Shown in pieces: positions 54,481 through 64,000 of a stretch of DNA of 64,000 nt. The DNA lies in contig NC_134685.1 of the NCBI RefSeq assembly GCF_024713945.1, positions 2,103,001 to 2,167,000 of the forward strand. The letters are read 5' to 3'. The DNA is from Dermatophagoides farinae. Its lineage: Eukaryota > Arthropoda > Arachnida > Sarcoptiformes > Pyroglyphidae. How positions within the stretch are numbered: the stretch's first letter is position 1; every line of letters begins with the position of its first letter. Below the pieces are notes generated by a model. That model searched no databases. It was not told the DNA's origin and saw only the letters and a program-made list of their open reading frames with translations. Position numbers and translations under genes: made by a program.

Positions 54481-55003
54481 TTTGTTTACTAATTTTTTTT
54501 TTGTTATGAAAAAAAAAATTCGAATCAACAAGATCACATCACCATCATATATATATATCGATGATTAAATTTCCAACAAGTCAATAATAAACAAACGATA
54601 TTCAATCTAATCTATTTCAAAAGTAAGAAAAAGAATATGAAAAAAAACAAAAAATTGAAAATTGATGTCAATAATAATAATGTAATAATTTTGATCTTTC
54701 ATACAATGTGAATATGAGAAAGACAGACAGACAGACAGACAAAAAAATGAGTTTAATCGATGAACTATTGATTGGTGGGTGGGATGAACAAAACAAAAAT
54801 AAATATATCGATGATGATGACGGTGAAAAAAAAAGACGAGCAATTTTTTGTTTGTTTGTTTGTTTTTCAATTGAATCACAAAACAAAACAAAATAAATTC
54901 TATAAATAGGATGGATGGATGGAAATTGGACCAATCAATCGATTCAATAGACAAATATTTCGGTCAATGGATGACCAGATGATTGTGTGTTTCACACACA
55001 AAG
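54481..55003. other. Region between oppositely oriented first exons
   Basis: Upstream of a minus-strand start (54,480) and of a possible plus-strand start (55,004), so it could be a shared promoter. Contains GACA tetranucleotides (54,721-54,741) and a GATG repeat. No core promoter motif is certain. Confidence 0.4.
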
Positions 55004-55299
55004 ATGAATTTATCGATTGAAGACAAAAAAAAATTGATAAAGGTATGTGAAGTAAATTGGTGATTTCTTTTCTGTTATTGTTTTTGTTTTTTGATTTAAA
55101 TTAGATCAAAATAATCATCACATATCTACCTGAATCAATCACAATTACGTTTTTTACCAAAAAAAAAAATCACACCATTTTGTGGTCATTAATTATGATG
55201 ACATTTTCTGGTTTTTCATTACGTCGTATTATTATTATTATATTTATATATATTTATGGTCGGTCGGTTGATTTGGCAACACAATCATTTGGCAATTAA
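55004..55299 (+). CDS. Candidate two-exon small gene or first exon of a larger one
   Basis: ATG in good context (AAAGATGA) opens 13 codons, MNLSIEDKKKLIK, ending in phase 0 at a consensus donor (AAG|GTATGT, 55,042/55,043). A 62-bp intron ending TTTAAATTAG would join it to 64 codons (55,105-55,296) and TAA, giving 77 residues with a hydrophobic Ile-rich C-terminal half (SLRRIIIIIFIYIYG). Intron size and phase fit. Exon 2 is partly low complexity, so the donor may instead use a farther acceptor, for example 57,901. The family is not recognised. Confidence 0.35.
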
Positions 55300-56470
55300 A
55301 TTCAAAATTTCAAAACAAAAAAAAAATTTTTTATTACCATCCTGTTATGACATTCAATAAAACCGAAAAAACAAAAAAAAAATCAAATGATGGCTATGGA
55401 TAATCATCATCATCATCATCATCATCAATGGATCATTGGATCACATAGATACGCTCATTGTTATAAATGTGTTTTGGCGGTTTTTTTTACATATCGCTCA
55501 ATTCTCAATCATTTCATCTGTGTGTAATATATAATTTCAAATGGGGCGTTTGTGATTTATCAAAAAAAATTTTTTTTTCTAAAGTAAAACATCTACTTGA
55601 TGAGATATGATATGTGTGTGTGTGTGTCTGAAATATCAAACAATCATGTCGTCATATTGAAGATTTTTTTTCTGATTTTTTTTTTCATTCGATCACTAGA
55701 ACAACAACAACAACAACAACGATAACGACGACTACCAGAAAAATGAAATCATGTTGATCCAATTAATTATCATCCATCCATTCATTCATTCATTCAATTC
55801 AATCCGTTTTTCTACTTAATGCCCTTAGATCCGATGTTGTTTTTTTTTCTCATTTGGAGAGTAAGTATATACTGTGTGTTCTACTAATGAAATTGAAATC
55901 ATGTCATCAATCGTAAGTATGATTTTTTTTTTTTGATTTGTTTTTTTCTTTAGTGTGTGTGTGTGTGTGACACATTTTTTTTTTTTTTGGAGACATTCAT
56001 CATACATATATATAGCACCATAATTGGGTAACAACGAAATGTCATTTTGGATCACCGATGATGATGATGATGATTGATATGTGTCGGATTAATTTTGAAA
56101 ATTTTTTTACAAAATTGAAATTATCATCAGGTGTACAAAAAAAAATCACCACACTACACAACTACTACTACACCCACTGGATATAAAAAGTTTTTTAAAT
56201 AAACAAATTTGTGAACATTACCTGTGTGTTCATCGATGAAGAACATGATGATTGATTAGATCGATAGATTCGACACACACACGCACGCACAAAAAAACAA
56301 TCACACACACACACACACAGCCAAATAGTTAAATCAATAATTGATGATCGATTATTACAAATGAAAATTGTAATCAGCCAAAAAAAAATGTCAACATCAC
56401 ATATAATAATCAATTATGACATAACGTTAAATAATAACTAGATGAACCTTGAACCTTGAAGCATTGAACT
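55300..56470. other. Non-coding or ambiguous region
   Basis: Contains TCA, CAA and CA repeats. Two GTAAGTAT strings on + (55,860 and 55,912) sit opposite an open minus frame, so neither strand can be chosen. A short minus patch at 56,218-56,275 (SNQSSCSSSMNTQ) ends in a donor-like CAG|GTAATG and could be an alternative upstream exon of the membrane-protein gene. Confidence 0.4.
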
Positions 56471-56554
56471 TCATCTAAATCCATGTTGATCATCACATAA
56501 TAATTTATCTGGACAATGGTGTTTGTCACATTCATCACACCATCCTTTACTACT
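56471..56554 (-). CDS. Cysteine/histidine-rich 3'-terminal exon
   Basis: After a good acceptor (TTTTTTTTCGTCAG) come 27 codons and TGA. The reading is SSKG then WCDECDKHHCPDKLLC then DDQHGFR. The spacing Cys-x2-Cys-x3-His-His-Cys-x6-Cys could bind one zinc or form disulfides in a secreted peptide. Composition stands out from the surrounding repeats. The only phase that stays open is 0, which matches the signal-peptide-like first exon at 60,138-60,167 but not the one at 61,425. The upstream exon is therefore plausibly 60,138 or an unseen exon in between. The family is not recognised. Confidence 0.5.
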   Translation of the reverse strand, partial: SSKGWCDECDKHHCPDKLLCDDQHGFR

Positions 56555-57900
56555 CTGACGAAAAAAAATGAATGAATGAATGAACGAATTTACTGACAGA
56601 GAAAAAGAGAGAATGAAAGGATATCCGCAAACAATGTTGACAATCAATTTAAATTCATTTTAAAAATTGACAAAAAAAAAATTTTTTCTTCTCTGCTGTG
56701 TGGTTAATTGATTTGGAATCACAATCCATTTTGTTGTTGTTGTTGTGGCGGTGGTTGTGGGTGGTGATGGTGGTGGAAATTTTCCATTTTATGATGATGA
56801 TGATGATGATTGAACTTTATTTCAAATAAACAAAAACGACAAACGCAATGATGACGATGATGATGATGATGATGATAATAAAAAAATGATGATGATATCC
56901 AGCCACAAATCTATTTATATATAGATGATGATGATGATCAAACAATTGGGCAATTGATGCATCTTAATAATAACACACACAGTGGTGTGTGTGTGTACCG
57001 CCTTAATTGATATTTTTTTTCCTGATAGTTGTAGCAAAAAAAAAGATATCGGGTTTTTTTTCTCCTAAGACTGCCATTATGGTGATGATAATGGTACTGG
57101 TGGTGGTGGTGGTGGTGGTGAGGTAGACAGGAAGATAGTGGCATTGTGTGTGTGTGTGAATAAACTCTAAACATATGAACAACAGTTATAAATTGAAAAA
57201 TTCAATTGAATTGTGTGTGGCAAATCAATACAACCAACAACCGACAACAACAACAACAACAACAACGGTGGCAACGAAATTAAATCAGTGCAATGAAATA
57301 ATGTCCATCAAATGGCAAATCATTTCGTTCGTTCATTTCATTCATTTTTTTGACAATGAAATTTCATTCGAAAAATTCAATCATACGAATCGGATACGGA
57401 TCAAGATTAACTAGGAATATTAAAAAAAAAACGATTAATCCAATCCAAATATATCAAATGGTTCAATGTCAATTGTTCAATTGATTGATTGATTGATTGA
57501 TATATACAACAACTATTTCATTGTATATATTGGATATATAAACGATGTAAACAAAAGAAAAACCATTTGAGATTGCAAACATACACACACACACACAGTT
57601 CATCATCAATTTTCATTGATTGATTGATTGATTGGTTGATGGTCATTTTCAGGAAGTATTTGCAATGATGATGGTGGTAATGGTGGCATCCATTATCAAA
57701 TTTAAAAAAAAAATTCTTTTAAATCCAAATCTAAATTTGTTTATCTCCACAAAATATTGATCAAGATATAGACAACTAATTTTTTGTTCTGTTGTTCCTG
57801 TTTAATATTTTTTTTGTTTTTTTTTCGGGCAATAATTTCGATTTGCTCGAATGGATTCTCTCTCTCTTTCTCTCTATATATATGTTCACAATTTTTCCAG

Positions 57901-57990
57901 GATCAATCATGTTTGAAACAAATTCAATTCAATTGTTATATATTCCATAATCATGATCATCATTGTGATCATCAAGGAAATGATATTTGT
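57901..57990 (+). CDS. Candidate Cys/His-rich exon
   Basis: TTTTTCCAG acceptor, then a phase-0 frame with DQSCLKQIQFNC and HNHDHHCDHQGNDIC. The spacing Cys-x7-Cys-x9-Cys-x7-Cys with interspersed His recalls a zinc-binding module such as a B-box, but the match is loose. The frame closes 12 codons later after a Phe run that is probably intronic (a GTATTC donor-like string lies at the end). One minus-strand frame is open too. Confidence 0.2.
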
Positions 57991-59784
57991 ATTCAATTTT
58001 TTTTTTGCTTTCCTGTTTGATATTGGTTTTTTGTTGTTGTTGTTGTTCATTTTCAAAATCAAATTCATATCTGATTGATTGGTTGGTTGGTTGGCTGGTT
58101 GCTTGTTTTGTCTTTTCTTTTGGTTTTTTTTTGTTTCAAATATTAATAAGTTAACCACCACCAACAACAAGATAATCTGAATCTCAAATTCTCATAATTA
58201 CAGGTGGTTAATTAAGTATTAGATTTCCTATTGCAACCATCATTCTTTATTCATCTTCAATTGTCAATGTGAATGAATCTTTGAAATTCGAAGGATAAAA
58301 AGACTATATAATTAAAGAATCAGTTTGTTTGTGTTTTTCTCTTGATAAAATGTGTGAATAATTTCATTTGATTAGATTCAATTGTCTTTTATATTACCGG
58401 AATCATGAGGAAATGATCAATTTGATGGACAGTGTATTATATATACGGGTATTCATTTTTATCATCAATATATCAATCAATCAATCAGCTGTTTGAAACT
58501 CATAATAAAATGAATGAATACATGGATCATGTGTACACGATTTTTTTCTTACATTTATTCCACACGTCGTAATTCATCACAGAAAAAAAGTTGTTCAAGG
58601 TTCAAAGTTTTTTATATTGAATTTTTTTCAATTCATCAATCTTCAATTCTATTGTCTGTTATTAAACCGAATCGAGAATATTGTTTTTTTTTGTTTGTTT
58701 GAATCCGGGCACAAGGAAGTTTTTTTTTTTATTTCTCTTACACAATAGAAAAAAAACGGGTAAGAAAGAAATTTGATGATTTTTGGCCAATGATCAAATG
58801 ATCAATGAATCATGTTTTGACCATATTGTGGGTCAGTGTGTGTGTGTCAACATTTCATTCATTCATTCATTCATTGTGTGTGTATTATACACGTTTTTTT
58901 GGCGATGAATGATGGCGCCAATATTATGTTTCATTTTGAATTGAATTGAATTGAATTTCTGTTGTTGTTGTTTGTGAATTCTTTGAAAACCCAAACAATG
59001 CGTGTGTGTATCGAATATCAATGGATCAATCATCATCATCATCATCATATGGGTCATTCATTCAATCATATCAATCATAATCAATAATGATGTAGAATGT
59101 GAAAGAATTTAATTTCCTTATATATACAAAAAAAAAAAACACTTGACCTTGAAAAAATTGTTTCAAAAAAAATGAAATTTAAATTACGATGCAAATTTGA
59201 ATTTTTTTTTGTGCATACACACAAAACGAAATCATTTTTTTTCTCTCATTTTCCCATCATTATAATTATCAAATTTGAATTTGACTACCTCTTCATAAAC
59301 AAAATTCTGTCATTTGTCATCTTTTCATGTGTTTACAATGATGATGGTAAGACGTAATAATCATTGTCAAGACAATCAAGATGTGTTTTTGGCTTTGTTT
59401 GGATTTGTTTTTTTTAAATTAATTATCACCATCATTTTAATTTTTTTTCATCAAGGAAAAAAAACACCATAGAACGTAGTGATACAGGGTACAGGTATGA
59501 TGATGTAGAGAAAATTTAATTTGCCTTGAAAGTAAATGTGTGTATGTGTACATGTATGGTGACACTTGTTGTTGTTTTTTGTTTTTAATTTTGAATTTGG
59601 TAATTTTTTTTAATAATAATGATGATGATGATGGCAGAATTCATTCATGCATTATTCAATTTTTTTTGTTGTTGTTGTAAAATCTTAGATAATCGATCAA
59701 TTGATCGATTTGATATCGGTCGTTTTTTTTTTTTTGATTGTTAAATATTAACCTCTTTCTTTTTTTTATTGTCTGTGTGTGATT

Positions 59785-59800
59785 GGTTGCCATAGTAACC
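59785..59800. promoter_or_regulatory. X-box-like RFX site
   Basis: GGTTGCCATAGTAACC is a near-perfect palindrome fitting the RFX consensus (GTTGCC, 2 bp, RGYAAC). In animals such sites drive ciliary and sensory-neuron genes. It lies about 120 bp upstream of a + strand ATG (59,921, MKVHQPTYSE) and about 350 bp inside the minus-strand gene start at 60,167. The target is unknown. Confidence 0.45.
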
Positions 59801-60137
59801 ATTTTTTTTTTTTTTTTGGTTGTTGCTATTATCATCATCATCATCATCATCATCGGAAATTGTAAATTCAGCCTAGGTAACCTATCTCTCTCTCTCTCTT
59901 GCTTTTCATACATTCTGATGAAAGTTCACCAACCCACATATAGCGAGGTCAGGTCATGCAAACACACACACAAAAAAAACAAACAAACATCCATTTTTGG
60001 ACACGAATTATATCATATGATGATGATGATCAATCGAAATTCACACGCACACACACACTGATTGAAAATGCCAAAAATTTTTTTTTTCGGCCTCAAACAT
60101 CATCATCAAGCCAAATGAATGAGAAAAAAAAACTTAC

Positions 60138-60167
60138 CAGAAAAAAAAGCGAAATGAAAATTCTCAT
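60138..60167 (-). CDS. Candidate first coding exon, signal-peptide start
   Basis: AACCAATGAG context, then ten codons MRIFISLFFL ending at a consensus donor (CTG|GTAAGT) in phase 0. A basic residue followed by a hydrophobic run is typical for the start of a secreted or membrane protein whose signal peptide is split by an intron. The next exon is unknown. The Cys-rich terminal exon at 56,554 is phase-compatible. Confidence 0.35.
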
Positions 60168-61424
60168 TGGTTGATGGTTGAAATTCTTTATGATTGCCGA
60201 ATGGTGAAGAAAAAAAATTCACCATGATCATTCACCACACACTAAACAAAATTGAAATGAAAACAACAACGACGAAAAAAACACGTGCAATTGGCACAAA
60301 AAACACTGAACGTGGTTCCAAAAAAAACCTACAGCTACTTTCTCTCTTTCTCTATATATATACATGTTGTAACATTATTATTTTTCATCATCTGCCTCTC
60401 CCATGCTCAATTCAACAACAATCGATTGATTGATTGATTTTAAATTGTGAATTGTGAAAATCGAAAATTCGAATTGTTTTTTGTTTTCTTTTACTACTTC
60501 GTGATTTATCATCGAATTATATATTTTTATCAATGAATAAATGGATGATTGTTCATAATTTTTTTTTTGCACAAAAAAAAATTCTGATAAGATTTTTTTT
60601 GCCTTTCCGTGATTATTGATTGATATCATACACACACACACACACAGACATTTGTTTTCAATTTGTCAAATGTTGTTCATTCAATCAAATGCGGTTTTTT
60701 GGCTGCCATTTAAAAGATTTTTTTTTTCATTTATCATCATCATCATTTGTAATAATTTTCTAGTTGTTGTTGTTGTTGTTTTTATTGTCGTTGGTATTTG
60801 GCATCCATTACGATGCAATATTTAATTCTCATGATGAATTTTTCGTTTCTCTCTCTGGTTATTAGATTATTTTGTTATCATTGTCACCAATGAAAGAGAG
60901 AAAAGCCGAATACAGAAATGATAACAGAAACTACAAAATAATAAGTCAAAGTGAATTAAGAAAAAAAAACGAAGATTCCAGAATTTTTAATGAATGAATT
61001 AACCTAAACGTATACATACACACACACACACACGAATCGTGATGAATCGTTATAACCTTGGTGGGCCAAATGAAATGGAAATAAAACTCGAAATTCCACT
61101 TTGTCAAAATCGATCAAAAAAATTTTTTTTTTCTGATGATGATGATGAATGACAAACGTTGAATTATCTTTAAATTGAACATTTGAATTGATTATCGATG
61201 TTGATTATTGATGAACGATGATGACGACGACGACGTTTTAGAGTTGACACTGATGATGATGACGGTTGAAATTCTGATTTTTTTCGTTCGTTCGTTCATT
61301 TCATTAATTAATTTTAATTTGATTTTCAACGCACGCACATACACATGGCAACAACGACAACAACAAAAATTACCAGAAAACGGATATAGAATGAACGGAA
61401 AGAAAAAAAAATTGACGCACTTAC
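60168..61424. other. Non-coding, repeat-rich
   Basis: CA tracts (60,632-60,648, 61,017-61,034), TCA/ATG and TTG arrays and A/T runs. No exon is supported. Confidence 0.5.
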
Positions 61425-61491
61425 CAATTAGCCATAAAAGATGATGCATGAAACAGGAAAACAATAAAAATTTGCAGACGATATTAGCCAT
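61425..61491 (-). CDS. First coding exon with signal peptide
   Basis: 22 codons plus one base: MANIVCKFLLFSCFMHHLLW and two further residues, ending CTAATTG|GTAAGT, a perfect donor in phase 1. Length and pattern (Lys then a Leu/Phe core) are those of a signal peptide, so a secreted or type-I membrane protein is expected. The next exon must start in phase 1. The terminal exon at 56,554 does not fit directly, so at least one intermediate exon or a different partner is needed. No family can be named from a signal peptide. Confidence 0.5.
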
Positions 61492-63542
61492 TCATGTGAT
61501 TTGCATCTTTTTTTTCATTCAATCAAAAACAACGAAACAAACATCAATCCGATATATTCAACTGGTGAACGACAACTGAATCTGTGAATAAAATAAAAGA
61601 AAGTAGAAGAAGACAAACAAAAAAACTTTCATCCTCATTCATTTATCATTAATTTAATTTACACAAAACAAAAAACACAGGTAAACACACTGTACAAAAC
61701 ACGCACACAGGTAGATACATGTTTCTCTGTCTCTCTCTTTTTCTCTGTGTGATGTTTGTGCAATCATCATTTTTATCGATTCTCATCAAAAACAACCACT
61801 ACTACTACAACGATTTTTAATATGGTAAAAAAAGCGTCATCACCATCATCTTTATTATCCACACACTCACACACACACACATTGCATTTTTTATCGATTC
61901 GTTTCGTTTGAATTTTCTATCCATCCATCCATCCATCCATCCATTGCAAATGGAAAAAGTGAAAAAATACCTTTATCATCGACAACAACCACCATAACCA
62001 CCACCACCACAATTATTGACCATCATTTGTTATTTGAATTCAATAGAAATCAAATTGTAAATTTTTCGTTTTTTATATTGACTCGTTGCTTGTTTGTTTG
62101 TTTGTTCATATGATGAATGTTTGCTCTGAATAAACATGCACACACACACAAGAAATGTATGTGTGCATATTGTACAAATAAAACCGACAAGTTGCTGTTG
62201 TTTAATGGTTATATATTGGATCGAAACAAAACAGACCAAAAAAAAAATTTGAATTGATAATGATGACGATAATGTCCATGTGTGGATTTGAATCAATTGA
62301 AGAATATATTATCGGTAGAACTGACCAGTTTTTTTGATTTTTTTGTTTCTCGGTCAAGGATTTTTTTGTTTTTTTTTTTGCTAGCTTTTTTTTCTGGAAA
62401 AAAAACTTCATTATTTGGTTATTGTTTTTCCTGTGAAAAAAAACGAAATGAAAAAAAATTTCAAGTTTCAAGATATAACCACTACCATTGAAATGATCAC
62501 GAAAAAAAGTTGTATATTTTTTTATGGTGCAATAAATAATGAAAAAAAAGCAATGACCAATACGATGATTGCACACACCAATCATCAACAAATCGAATAT
62601 AAAAAAAAACAACGCCAACAACAACAACAAAAACAATTCCAAAGTGATGCCAATTGACAAGTAAATGAAACACTTTGAATACAATGAAAATAAAGACAAC
62701 AACAACAACAACAACAACAACAAACGACAAACAATCGGATTTATAAATTTCTTTATTATCATGAATGTAGTTATAATTGACAACATTGTATTCATGCTGG
62801 ATGCTAGTAGTTAGTAGTAGTTGTAGCAGTTGGGTATTATTAAAATTGATGATGATCAAATCATTCAAATCATTTCAATTTTCTCTTTCCACTGACCATG
62901 TGTTTCTTAATTTTTATATTACATCGTGATGTAATCATCATCTTCATCATTTGATGATTTGTTTTTTTTTGTTTTGTTTATAATTTCTGGTCATTTGTTC
63001 ATTGTTGTTTTAAATGATTGGGTTTCGTACACACACACACACACACACAGACAAACAAAAACATAGTTACAGAGTTAGCACCTGTTTATTCGATGATGAT
63101 CACGATGCTTAAATGTTTTTTTTTTTTGGATTCCAAGAATAATTGATGATCAATTGATTAATTGTTTATCATTGGTAGTTGTCATATCATGTTGTTAAAA
63201 ATTTCACTTTCCTTTTTTTTCCTTATCTTTTCCTTGTATTCTAATGAATATTGATGAATGGTGTGTGTGTGTGTGTGTGTGTAATCAATGAATGAATGAT
63301 TCATACATTCATATATCATCAATATGACATCATTATTGCAATTGATGCGGCATTGATTAATTATGCGCAGATGTAGATGGCAGCACGTTGATCAAAAAAA
63401 AAATTTTTTTGAAAATACATTTTTCAACGATAGATGGCATCATATTTTTTTGTTTTTTGAATTTTAATCAAAATCAAAAAATTTTTTTTTTTTTCTTCAA
63501 ATATCGCCCACATCATTTTTCTTTTCACATTCAAGATGAAAC

Positions 63543-63577
<35 letters not shown>

Positions 63578-63882
63578 ATAAATTTATATGGTCGATGAAT
63601 TCAATTACATAAGCCACACTATTGATTGTATAGCTTGTTTGGTTGGTTTTGTGTATTGAAGAAAATTAATCTTATTTTATTTCATTTTGATAGATTCTGG
63701 AAGAATCTAGTACTCACAAAAACAAGTTTTTTTGTTTGTTTGTTTGTTTCGTTAAGAATATGAACCCGGATAACTATAATGACGACAACAACAACAACAA
63801 CAAAAACAGTAACAACAATAACAACAACAACAACAACAAATGAATAGAGAGCTTGAATGAAAATGAAAAACAATTGACTAAA
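61492..63882. other. Mostly non-coding; upstream of genes on both sides
   Basis: CA tracts (61,870-61,881, 63,030-63,049), GT tract (63,261-63,281), CAA arrays (62,697-62,723), CATC repeat (61,921-61,943) and an ATG array (63,544-63,574). A 197-codon minus frame at 62,202-62,795 is hydrophobic then Lys-rich and spans CAA arrays, so it is probably spurious. Two AGATGGC sites lie at 63,374 and 63,431. Confidence 0.5.
63374..63442 (+). promoter_or_regulatory. Paired AGATGGC (CTCF-like) sites
   Basis: TAGATGGCAGCA at 63,374-63,385 and TAGATGGCATCA at 63,431-63,442, same orientation, 57 bp apart, about 0.45-0.5 kb upstream of the CDS start at 63,883. Confidence 0.4.
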
Positions 63883-64000
63883 ATGAATTTTCCTTGGTCC
63901 ACTAAACTAAATATATATCCACTTTTGCAATTGAATCCAAATGAAAATTGTGAATCCATTTCATTTCAATTTATCGATCACAATATAAAATATAGTGATG
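63883..64000 (+). CDS. 5' end of a protein-coding gene, cut by the window edge
   Basis: MNFPWSTKLNIYPLLQLN, then NENCESISFQFIDHNIKYSD, open to the last base (39 codons seen). Codon texture is unlike the surrounding repeats. The same frame is open back to 63,844, where an in-frame TGA (63,841-63,843) closes a separate small Asn-rich ORF (63,760-63,843, MNPDNYNDDN...). Either that is an upstream ORF, or an AG at 63,846-63,847 is an acceptor and coding starts earlier. The minus strand also has an open frame, but it is Leu-run dominated. The family is not recognised. Confidence 0.5.
   Translation, partial: MNFPWSTKLNIYPLLQLNPNENCESISFQFIDHNIKYSD

Larger units (their letters stand above)
56555..60137. 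other. Repeat-rich region, probable intron of a minus-strand gene
   Basis: ATG arrays (56,791-56,811, 56,851-56,876), GGT array (57,096-57,120), TTGA tetranucleotides (57,480-57,502), GAAT/TTCA repeats and A/T runs. Holds an X-box-like site (59,785) and a GATGGCGCCA string (58,911). Apart from the cysteine-containing + patch at 57,901 no exon is supported. Confidence 0.5.

Noticed and set aside
55825-56055. Two GTAAGTAT donor-like strings on +
   Set aside because: They fall opposite an open minus frame reading TIDDMISISLVEHTVY. The strand cannot be resolved.
62202-62795. 197-codon open frame (-)
   Set aside because: Leu run from a CAA array, then Lys/Phe runs. An equally open frame overlaps it (62,497-62,868).

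Overview
This is eukaryotic, strongly AT-rich DNA. It is full of short homopolymer runs, (GT)n/(CA)n tracts and triplet arrays (TCA/ATG, CAA/TTG, TTA). The recognisable genes have spliced exons with GT..AG boundaries and short introns (97 bp in the clearest case). The style fits an arthropod, and I think an acariform mite of the dust-mite/scab-mite kind is most likely. That is inference from texture, not from a marker gene.

Layout. (1) 1-35.7 kb has no gene I can assemble with confidence. It is simple-repeat-rich intergenic or intronic DNA with a few isolated exon candidates on the + strand, a miRNA-like hairpin (13.66 kb) and a larger inverted repeat (19.85 kb). Coding-looking frames occur here by chance on both strands, so these candidates carry low confidence. 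(2) 35,712-42,312 is one complete LTR retrotransposon of the Ty3/Gypsy type. It has 535/537-bp LTRs that differ by one substitution and one 2-bp indel, a TATA target duplication, a polypurine tract, a short intact gag-position ORF and a badly decayed, mostly deleted pol. A membrane-segment ORF and about 2.8 kb of unplaced sequence follow. Near-identical LTRs around a dead pol suggest a non-autonomous element moved in trans. (3) 42.3-46.3 kb holds a small secreted-protein-like ORF with a damaged duplicate 0.5 kb away, and a balanced-composition island. (4) 46,349-54,480 (-) is a large gene for a single-pass membrane protein of about 1170 residues, with a Gln/Asn/Ser/Pro-rich cytoplasmic part and a Thr-rich, mucin-like outer part. 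A complete two-exon RING-H2 ubiquitin-ligase gene (53,053-53,857, -) lies inside its first intron. (5) 55-64 kb has pieces of further genes: a cysteine-rich terminal exon (56.5 kb, -), two signal-peptide-type first exons (60.1 and 61.5 kb, -), a first exon on + (55.0 kb), and the start of a + strand CDS that runs off the right edge (63.88 kb).

No rRNA, tRNA, CRISPR or bacterial-type operon features were seen. Functional links between the genes cannot be read from the sequence. The main points of interest are the retrotransposon paradox, the nested RING gene, recurrent AGATGGC (CTCF-like) sites beside the confident genes, an RFX-type X-box, and the hairpins.
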